Position numbers and translations under genes: made by a program | Notes under the pieces: model-generated | Seen by the model: only the letters and a program-made list of their open reading frames with translations | The model's database searches: none | Told to the model about the DNA's origin: nothing | DNA from: Treponema denticola ATCC 35405 | Lineage (GTDB): Bacteria > Spirochaetota > Spirochaetia > Treponematales > Treponemataceae | Length of the DNA stretch: 64,000 bases | Assembly (NCBI RefSeq): GCF_000008185.1 | Contig: NC_002967.9 | Span: 1,860,001-1,924,000, forward strand | Direction: 5' to 3' | Part shown: positions 58,212 through 64,000 of the stretch, piece by piece | Layout of the letters: every line of letters starts with the position of its first letter | Position numbering within the stretch: the first letter of the stretch is position 1

Positions 58212-60980
58212 TTAACCGTTTTTTCCGCAGCAGTATTTGTATTTTTTTCCGCTGCCGCATGGACATGGATCGTTCCTTCCGACCTTGGGAACTGTACGCA
58301 CAACCTGAGCATTTTCAGGACGGCTTCGTGCAGAAAGGGCTGTGGGTCCCATTCCATGACCTGAACCTGAAAAACTTCCCATCGAATTGTGCTGGGCATT
58401 TCCCTGAATGGAACGCATTTGGCGTGAAGCATGGGCTTCTTCTTCCGTACTGATTTGAACACGGACAAGACGGGAGGCTATTTCGATTCTTATATCGTCA
58501 AGCATGGAATAAAAAATATCGAATCCTTCAAGTTTGTATTCGGTTAAAGGATTTTTTTGTCCGTAGGAGCGAAGATAAACTGCCTCACGCAAGGATTCCA
58601 AATTTTCAAGATGGTCGAGCCATTTTTTGTCTATAGCCTGCAAGTATTGGTAGCGGATAAACATGTTCAGGTTTTCTTTACCTGCAAGAGCTTCTTTTTC
58701 TTTAAGCTCCTTTGTAAAATGCTCTACAAATTCGTTTATCTCTTCTTCATGATTTTTTTTGTCGATATTTGCAAAATCTTCTTCGGTCAGAGTATAGGAA
58801 AACTTTTCTCTAAAGATATCTTTTATAAGACGGGCTCTTTCTTCTTTTTCGGCCTTTGAGCTTGAACTATACTCATCGAATTTTTCGCTTATAAATTCTT
58901 CGAGGGTTGCGTAAATACGCTCGATAAGATTTTCATCTTCAAGGATTGCATTTCGCTGCTCATAGATAAAAGAGCGCTGTTCGTTCAGTACATCGTCATA
59001 TTCCAACAAATGTTTTCGAATATCGAAGTTGCGGTTTTCTACCTTTGTCTGAGCCTTTTCGATGCTCTTATTTATCCAAGGATGCTCGATGGGTTCCCCT
59101 GCCCTCATTCCTATCTTGGACATAACATTTTTTAAGTTTTCGCCTCCGAAAAGCCTCATCAGGTCATCATCGAGGGAAAGGAAGAACTTGGAGCGTCCCG
59201 GATCTCCTTGACGGCCCGAACGGCCTCGAAGCTGATTATCGATTCGGCGGCTTTCATGACGCTCCGTACCTATTACGTAAAGGCCTCCGAGTTCTTTTAC
59301 CTCATTATAATCGCTTTGCCATTTTGCATATTCTTCGGCAAGAACCTTTTCATAATAATCCGGATTGGGATTTGTGCCAGTGCGTTTTTTAGCCCTCATT
59401 TCGGGACTTCCGCCCAGCTTAATATCCGTACCTCGTCCCGCCATATTGGTGGCTATGGTAACGGAACCCTTTGCTCCGGCTTCTGCAATTATAAGAGCTT
59501 CCCTCTCGTGATTTTTGGCGTTTAAAACCTCGTGTCTTACGCCTCTCTTTGTTAAGAGTTTTGAAATAAGCTCAGATTTTTCGATAGAAACCGTACCTAC
59601 GAGGACGGGCTGCCCCCTCTTATAAGCCTCGCTTATTTCGGTACAAAGGGCTTCAAATTTATCGTTTTCGTTTAGGTAGATTACATCGTGTTCGTCTTTT
59701 CGGGCAACAGGGAGGTTTGTCGGGATAACGACAACATCCAAGTTATAAATCTTTGTAAACTCAACGGCTTCCGTATCTGCAGTACCGGTCATGCCCGAAA
59801 GTTTATCGTACATTCTAAAAAAGTTTTGGAATGTAATGGTCGCAAGGGTTCTGTTCCTTTGAGCGATTTTAATATGCTCCTTAGCTTCAATAGCTTGATG
59901 GAGCCCGTCCGAATAACGGCGGCCCTCTAAAACACGGCCTGTGAACTCGTCTACTATCTGTACCTGACCATCCTGAATAACATAGTCCACATCAATATGG
60001 AAAAGAACATGAGCCCTTACCGATTGGGTAAAATAGTGAATATATTCAAAGTTTTCTTCATCAAAGAGGTTCCCGCTTTTGATAAGTCCCTGCCTTTGAA
60101 GGATATCCTGAATATGGAGCATACCTGAATCGGTAAAAGAAACCCTCTTACTTTTTTCGTCTATCGTATAATCCCCGATAACTTCTTCTCCCTCAAGCTC
60201 ATTCGGATATTCGCCCGTTTCGGGATTTTTTTCGACTTCTTTTAATTGACCTATGAGGCGGTCAACTTCAAAAAAGCGCTGAGTATCGTCTTCGGCAGCT
60301 CCCGAAATAATCAAGGGAGTTCTAGCCTCGTCTATCAAGATAGAGTCGATTTCGTCTACGATTGCAAAAGAAAATTCTCTTTGGGTCTTGTCCTTGAGCC
60401 TCATCTGCATATTGTCGCGGAGGTAATCAAAGCCGAACTCGTTATTGGTACCGTAGGTTATATCACAGTTATATTCTATACGGCGGGCATCGTTTTCCAT
60501 ATTGGAAAGAATAACACCGACACTTACACCCAGATAAGAATAAACGGGTCTCATCCAATCGGCATCACGTTCTGCAAGGTAATCGTTTACAGTTACAATA
60601 TGGACACCCTTCCCTGTAAGGCTGTTTAAGTAGGCGGCTGCAACGCTCATAAGGGTCTTACCCTCACCCGTTTTCATTTCAACAATCTTACCGGAATGAA
60701 GAACAAGGGAGCCTAAAATCTGAACATCGTATGGACGCTCTCCCAAGATACGCCTGGCAGCTTCCCGTGCAAGGGCAAAGGCTTCGGGGATAAAAGAATC
60801 CAATGATTCCCCTTTTTGATAGCGTTCCCTAAACTCATCCGTTTTTGCCTTAAACTCCTCCTCGGAGAGAGAAAGAGCCCAAGCCTCTTTTTCGTTTATC
60901 TTGTGTAAAATCGGGAGCATGGCCTTAATATCCCGCTCATGCTTTGAACCGAAAAGAATTTTAATTATAGAATCTAACAT
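58212..60980 (-). CDS. secA: Preprotein translocase ATPase SecA
   Basis: The 922-residue protein is full length. Walker A is MKTGEGKTL, the DEAD-like box [20 protein letters not shown], then the preprotein cross-linking domain, the second helicase domain with [18 protein letters not shown], the scaffold and wing domains. The C-terminal zinc motif is [16 protein letters not shown], with a Ser/Gly-rich linker before it. It drives Sec export, in keeping with the many signal peptides in this window. It has its own promoter region near 61000. Confidence 0.97.
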   Translation of the reverse strand: MLDSIIKILFGSKHERDIKAMLPILHKINEKEAWALSLSEEEFKAKTDEFRERYQKGESLDSFIPEAFALAREAARRILGERPYDVQILGSLVLHSGKIVEMKTGEGKTLMSVAAAYLNSLTGKGVHIVTVNDYLAERDADWMRPVYSYLGVSVGVILSNMENDARRIEYNCDITYGTNNEFGFDYLRDNMQMRLKDKTQREFSFAIVDEIDSILIDEARTPLIISGAAEDDTQRFFEVDRLIGQLKEVEKNPETGEYPNELEGEEVIGDYTIDEKSKRVSFTDSGMLHIQDILQRQGLIKSGNLFDEENFEYIHYFTQSVRAHVLFHIDVDYVIQDGQVQIVDEFTGRVLEGRRYSDGLHQAIEAKEHIKIAQRNRTLATITFQNFFRMYDKLSGMTGTADTEAVEFTKIYNLDVVVIPTNLPVARKDEHDVIYLNENDKFEALCTEISEAYKRGQPVLVGTVSIEKSELISKLLTKRGVRHEVLNAKNHEREALIIAEAGAKGSVTIATNMAGRGTDIKLGGSPEMRAKKRTGTNPNPDYYEKVLAEEYAKWQSDYNEVKELGGLYVIGTERHESRRIDNQLRGRSGRQGDPGRSKFFLSLDDDLMRLFGGENLKNVMSKIGMRAGEPIEHPWINKSIEKAQTKVENRNFDIRKHLLEYDDVLNEQRSFIYEQRNAILEDENLIERIYATLEEFISEKFDEYSSSSKAEKEERARLIKDIFREKFSYTLTEEDFANIDKKNHEEEINEFVEHFTKELKEKEALAGKENLNMFIRYQYLQAIDKKWLDHLENLESLREAVYLRSYGQKNPLTEYKLEGFDIFYSMLDDIRIEIASRLVRVQISTEEEAHASRQMRSIQGNAQHNSMGSFSGSGHGMGPTALSARSRPENAQVVRTVPKVGRNDPCPCGSGKKYKYCCGKNG

Positions 60981-61063
60981 ATGCCTTATAATGTATCAAA
61001 ATTTAAGAAAAAAGAGAAGAGGGAAATGTATTTACTTAGTTTTATAAAATTTCTTTTTAGGTC

Positions 61064-61092
61064 TTGACAAGTGTTTATATACAGTATATACT
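61064..61092 (+). promoter_or_regulatory. Strong promoter with overlapping operator for the GntR/ABC operon
   Basis: TTGACA (61064-61069), 17-base spacer, TATACT (61087-61092). A perfect palindrome TATATAC-A-GTATATA (61076-61090) covers the downstream spacer and most of the -10 box. Autorepression by the adjacent GntR/YtrA-type regulator is expected. Confidence 0.8.
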
Positions 61093-61137
61093 ATATATAC
61101 ATTAGGCGCCGCTATTTTTTTCAAAGAGGTAAAGGAA

Positions 61138-61518
61138 ATTCTAAAAATAATTATATCCAATTCATCCCAAGCTCCCATATACGAACAGGTATATTCTGCT
61201 ATAAAAAAGGCAATTCTAAACGGAGAAATAGAAGAAGGAGCACCCCTTCCCTCTATAAGGACATTGGCAAAGGATTTACAAATTTCGGTTATTACAACCA
61301 AGAGGGCTTACGACGAATTGGAAAGAGACGGCTTTATAGATTCGGTTCAAGGAAAGGGCTCCTTTGTAGCCTATCAAAATCCTGAAAGGCTCAAAGAAGC
61401 AGGAACATGTATAATCGAAGAAAAGATAGCCGAGGCTATAGATGAGGCAAAAAGGCTAAAAATAACACAAAAAGAATTTTTAGAAATCGTAAAGCTTCTT
61501 TTTGATGAAGAATACTAA
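61138..61518 (+). CDS. GntR-family regulator, YtrA type, with apparent ATT start
   Basis: The open frame from 61138 gives 126 residues: the winged helix IISNSSQAPIYEQVYSAIKKAILNGEIEEGAPLPSIRTLAKDLQISVITTKRAYDELERDGFIDSVQGKGSFVAYQ and a short C-terminal dimer helix, the YtrA layout. No ATG, GTG or TTG occurs in frame until the TTG at 61264, which would cut off half the DNA-binding domain. AGAGGTAAAGGA ends just before ATT at 61138, so I take that codon as the start. An ABC transporter follows, its usual target. Confidence 0.85.
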   Translation: MLKIIISNSSQAPIYEQVYSAIKKAILNGEIEEGAPLPSIRTLAKDLQISVITTKRAYDELERDGFIDSVQGKGSFVAYQNPERLKEAGTCIIEEKIAEAIDEAKRLKITQKEFLEIVKLLFDEEY

Positions 61519-61530
61519 CGGGAGAAAATT

Positions 61531-62379
61531 ATGGATTATATTTTAAACATAAAAGACTTAAACAAGAACTATAAAACTTTTAGCCTTAAAAACATAAGCT
61601 TTCAAATCCCTCAAGGAACGGTTATGGGTTTTATAGGAGCAAACGGAGCAGGAAAAACCACAACGATTAAGCTTATAATGCAGCTAATCAAAAAAGATTC
61701 GGGACTCATAGAAATTTTCGGTCAGTCTGCCGAAAAAAACTTCAGCTCTTTAAAACAAAAGATAGGCTTTGTTTATGATGAACCCTGTTTTTATGAACAA
61801 TTAAAAATAAAAGACATGACAAAGATTATCGCTTCATTTTATAATTTCTGGGATTGGAAGGCTTACAAAAATTATCTTTCGCAATTTAAGCTGGATGAAA
61901 CACAAAAAATAATACAGCTGTCAAAGGGAATGAAAACCAAATATTCACTTGCCCTCGCCCTATCCCATAATGCACAATTTATAATTATGGACGAACCATC
62001 AAGCGGTTTGGATCCGGTTATAAGACGGGAACTTTTGGATATTTTCTATGATGTAATAAGTGACGGAAAATGCAGCATCTTTTTTTCTACCCATATTACA
62101 AGCGACTTGGAACGTATTGCAGACTATGTCACATTTATCAAAAACGGAGAGGTAGTTTTTTCAAAGAGAAAGGACGATATTTTTTCGGAATATGCCTTGG
62201 TCAAGGGTGGGCTCGATGAGTTAAAAAGAGGAATAGAAAGTAAACTTATCGGAATACGCAAAACCGGAGTAGGTTTTGAAGCCCTCACAAAAGAAAAACA
62301 AGGTCTTCCTGCAAGCCTCATAATCGAAAAACCTGCTTTAGAAGACATTATGTTTTTTTATGAAAAAGCTTCAAATTAA
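61531..62379 (+). CDS. ABC transporter ATP-binding protein (BcrA/YtrB type)
   Basis: The 282-residue protein has Walker A GANGAGKTTT in GTVMGFIGANGAGKTTTIKLIM, a degenerate signature LSKGMKTKYSLALALSH (LSKGM in place of LSGGQ, common in this group), Walker B FIIMDEPSSGLDP and H-loop FFSTHITSD. It starts 12 bases after the GntR gene behind GGGAGAAAA. With the permease downstream it forms an ABC-2 exporter of the kind linked to peptide antibiotic resistance; the substrate is not known. Confidence 0.9.
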   Translation: MDYILNIKDLNKNYKTFSLKNISFQIPQGTVMGFIGANGAGKTTTIKLIMQLIKKDSGLIEIFGQSAEKNFSSLKQKIGFVYDEPCFYEQLKIKDMTKIIASFYNFWDWKAYKNYLSQFKLDETQKIIQLSKGMKTKYSLALALSHNAQFIIMDEPSSGLDPVIRRELLDIFYDVISDGKCSIFFSTHITSDLERIADYVTFIKNGEVVFSKRKDDIFSEYALVKGGLDELKRGIESKLIGIRKTGVGFEALTKEKQGLPASLIIEKPALEDIMFFYEKASN

Positions 62380-62397
62380 ATTTTTATAAGGAGGTGT

Positions 62398-62520
62398 GAT
62401 AAACAGTTCGGCAGAAATTCAGCCTCACTGTTTATCTGCCGAGTTTGCCTTTCGGCAAACGTCGCATTATTGTATGCAGTTTGTAAACAAACTGCGTGAA
62501 AAAACTTTTTTCGCAAATTG
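62398..62520 (+). repeat. Two-hairpin intercistronic element (copy 2) and further stem-loops
   Basis: Hairpin one GATAAACAGT...ACTGTTTATC (62398-62436) is 39 bases with one mismatch to the copy at 18261-18299. Hairpin two GTTTGCC-TTTC-GGCAAAC (62443-62460) keeps the CGAGTTT base. Then GCAGTTTG-TAAA-CAAACTGC (62476-62495) and GCGTGAAAAAA...TTTTTTCGC (about 62494-62515). All lie between ATPase and permease genes. Confidence 0.72.
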
Positions 62521-62556
62521 ATATTTGTTGCAAAAATTTTTTATAGGAGAATTTTT

Positions 62557-63195
62557 ATGAGACAATTGCTTTTAACACATATAAGAAAAATAAAGAATAA
62601 CAAACAAATTTTTATAATCCTTTTTTTATTATCCCCCATAATCATTGCGGCTACAAATAATCCTTTGATGGTTTTTTTCCCTTATCTTGTATCCATGCAT
62701 CTGTTTTCGGGGATAACCAAGGTTGAACGCAAGGAGGGAATAAAGCAGGGAGAAGATATTTTATTGAACTCCCTGCCTGTAAGCCGAAAAGAAATAGTTA
62801 TCAGCCGTTACCTTATTATACTTTTGTTCGGTCTTTTAATGATCAGCACCTTCTTGGGATTTAGTTTTATAATATCTTTTTTAGTTAGAAACCCCTTTCA
62901 AATATCAAGTATATTTTTTATAAACTTTTTTATAATTCAATTTATATATAATATTTTATTTATTCCTTTAGAATATTTGAGTTTCGCCAAGTCTCAAATT
63001 ATTAAGGGAGTGGTATATATGGGGGCTATTTTTGTGTTTTCAGGTATTAAAAATTTAAATATCTATGTTTTAAATCTTTTAAATACTTTTAAAGAAAATT
63101 CTTTTTATGTTATGATATTCACTGGAATAATTATTTTGTCTATTCCAGTTTCCATTTTTTTTAGCATAAAAATATATGAAAAAAAAGAGTTTTGA
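62557..63195 (+). CDS. ABC-2 type permease (YhcI/ABC2_membrane_2-like)
   Basis: The 212-residue protein starts at the ATG at 62557 after AGGAGAATTTTT; the frame from 62518 is longer by 13 residues without support. It has six hydrophobic segments, including FIILFLLSPIIIAATNNPLMVFFPYLVSMHLF, YLIILLFGLLMISTFLGFSFIISFL and VMIFTGIIILSIPVSIFFSI. The cytoplasmic segment KVERKEGIKQGEDILLNSLPVSRKEIVISRYL is the typical ABC-2 loop of short bacterial permeases. It pairs with the ATPase encoded upstream, from which it is separated by a 177-base hairpin-rich spacer. Confidence 0.85.
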   Translation: MRQLLLTHIRKIKNNKQIFIILFLLSPIIIAATNNPLMVFFPYLVSMHLFSGITKVERKEGIKQGEDILLNSLPVSRKEIVISRYLIILLFGLLMISTFLGFSFIISFLVRNPFQISSIFFINFFIIQFIYNILFIPLEYLSFAKSQIIKGVVYMGAIFVFSGIKNLNIYVLNLLNTFKENSFYVMIFTGIIILSIPVSIFFSIKIYEKKEF

Positions 63196-63286
63196 TAAAG
63201 CTACAGCATACAATAAAGCGATGTTTCGGCAACAAGAAAGAAACAGCCAAACTTATGAAAAATTGAGGCTATCCGCTACCGATTAA

Positions 63287-63815
63287 TTAAACGCTTTCAA
63301 TTTCTTCTTGGCTGAGACCTGTCATTGTACAAATTTCGGCAATCGGATAATTATGCCTACACATAAGTTTTGCCGTTTCAATGGCTTTTTGGTAAGAGCC
63401 TCTTTCTTCGCCTTCGGCGAAGGCTATTTCCCGTTCTTCGGCTCTTTGCACTGCTATATCTGCTTCATAATCATATTCAGCTAGTAACATATTTAATACC
63501 TCCCTAGTCTTACGTTTGAGATAATCTTTCAAGATATTATTTGCTATACACTCTTCAATCGCTTTTTGAAAGCCGTTTTGAGTATCTACACCCTTCCATT
63601 TTCTTACCGTATTTACAAATACGCTATACTCACACATTGTTTGACAGTGTTTCAATATCGGATGCTGATTTTGCTGATTTATGTTTATTACCTTAACGTT
63701 CAACTCAAGATGAGAATACTCATTTTGTTCTATAAAAGCGGCTGAGAGTTTAAGTGTCTTATCACTGACGGTCTACAAAAACGGAACCTTTGTATTTTCT
63801 ATTTGCCGTACTCAT
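63287..63815 (-). pseudogene. Internally deleted Rpn-family (PD-(D/E)XK) gene
   Basis: An ATG at 63815 encodes MSTANRKYKGSVFVD and stops two codons later. A downstream frame then reads DKTLKLSAAFIEQNEYSHLELNVKVININQQNQHPILKHCQTMCEYSVFVNTVRKWKG, then IEECIANNILKDYLKRKTREVLNMLLAEYDYEADIAVQRAEERE, and a helical tail to 63287. These are the two ends of a treponemal Rpn/PD-(D/E)XK family protein normally near 290-310 residues. The nuclease core of roughly 120 residues is missing, so this copy is dead. Confidence 0.7.
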
Positions 63816-64000
63816 AGCATATCCTCACCTGTTATATTATAACACATTTCCCTCATTTTTGTAATGGCAGTTGTTGATTTAACCGCAGCGAACGCAAAGA
63901 CCGCAAAGATAGTTTTAAAACTGCATCGATTACAAAAATCTTTTTCTAGCCTTACTATTTTTTTCAAATATTTTCTATAAATATAATGGGGAGGGAAAAT
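63816..64000 (+). promoter_or_regulatory. Leader of a further Rpn-like gene starting at the window end
   Basis: 63952-63994 matches the leader at 51291-51332 before the intact Rpn gene (CTATTTTTTTCAAATA...TATAAATATAATG, then GGGAGG). A ribosome site at 63989-63995 and the following AAAAT at the very end suggest that a coding region begins just past 64000. No gene lies between 63816 and 63950. Confidence 0.55.

Noticed and set aside
1-64000. tRNA, rRNA or insertion-sequence transposase genes
   Set aside because: I saw no cloverleaf-like segment, rRNA text, DDE transposase or terminal inverted repeats with target duplications. A tRNA scan would be needed to exclude a missed tRNA.

Overview
The window looks like chromosomal DNA of a low-GC oral treponeme close to Treponema denticola. 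The basis is codon style, spirochaete-type housekeeping genes (ruvAC, lepA, era, purHN, secA, an rnfB-like gene, a bactofilin), many exported proteins, and above all a chromosomal integron of the kind known from T. denticola. The species is inferred from content, not from a database search.

Region 1 (1-14.6 kb) is a chromosomal integron. The integrase gene intI (13287-14567, minus) is followed 3' by an attI-type core (13123-13129) and then by a cassette array that runs leftward off the window. Ten complete attC sites and one cut site are visible, nine of them near-identical ~65-bp sites and one a divergent 91-bp site. A 32-bp palindrome at 1894-1925 looks like a minimal or collapsed attC. Cassettes in order from attI: an all-helical protein, BrnTA, a secreted protein, HicAB, a secreted protein, a large PD-(D/E)XK protein broken by two homopolymer frameshifts, a SIMPL protein, a lipoprotein, a secreted double-domain retropepsin-like protease, a tandem zinc-finger peptide, a PD-(D/E)XK protein and a nitrilase. 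All genes, including intI, lie on the minus strand, so intI is inverted relative to classical integrons. A good sigma70-type promoter (TTGCAA-17-TATAGT) points into the array just before attI. Three cassettes share a leader carrying a promoter, and both toxin-antitoxin cassettes have a palindromic operator overlapping their own promoter.

Region 2 (14.9-24.5 kb): a RelE-like toxin/antitoxin pair; a repeat-rich intergenic island; a five-gene minus-strand operon (ABC ATPase, two FtsX-type permeases, LolA-like periplasmic protein, outer-membrane beta-barrel) with a long structured leader; an MNT-domain antitoxin with the deleted remnant of its HEPN toxin; a stand-alone glycyl-radical domain coupled to an NrdG-like radical-SAM activase; and a DUF2147 protein.

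Region 3 (24.7-42.5 kb): a PadR/DUF1700/DUF4097 operon, ruvC-ruvA, an M16C peptidase, a CPBP membrane-protease cluster beside remnants of an ABC exporter, then a minus-strand housekeeping block (WecG/TagA glycosyltransferase, rsmE, ctpA, HAD hydrolase) and an ettA-type ABC-F gene with a frameshift.

Region 4 (42.6-64 kb): rsmD and a GH1 glycosidase, a DMT exporter, an outer-membrane protein, mtaB, TPR protein, bactofilin, brnQ, an Rpn-family nuclease gene, lepA, an rnfB-like gene, era, purH, purN, secA, then a GntR-controlled ABC transporter with a strong promoter/operator. The window closes with an internally deleted Rpn-type pseudogene and the leader of another Rpn-like gene. Short hairpin repeats recur in several intergenic spaces, including a two-hairpin element found in sense orientation inside two ABC-transporter operons.
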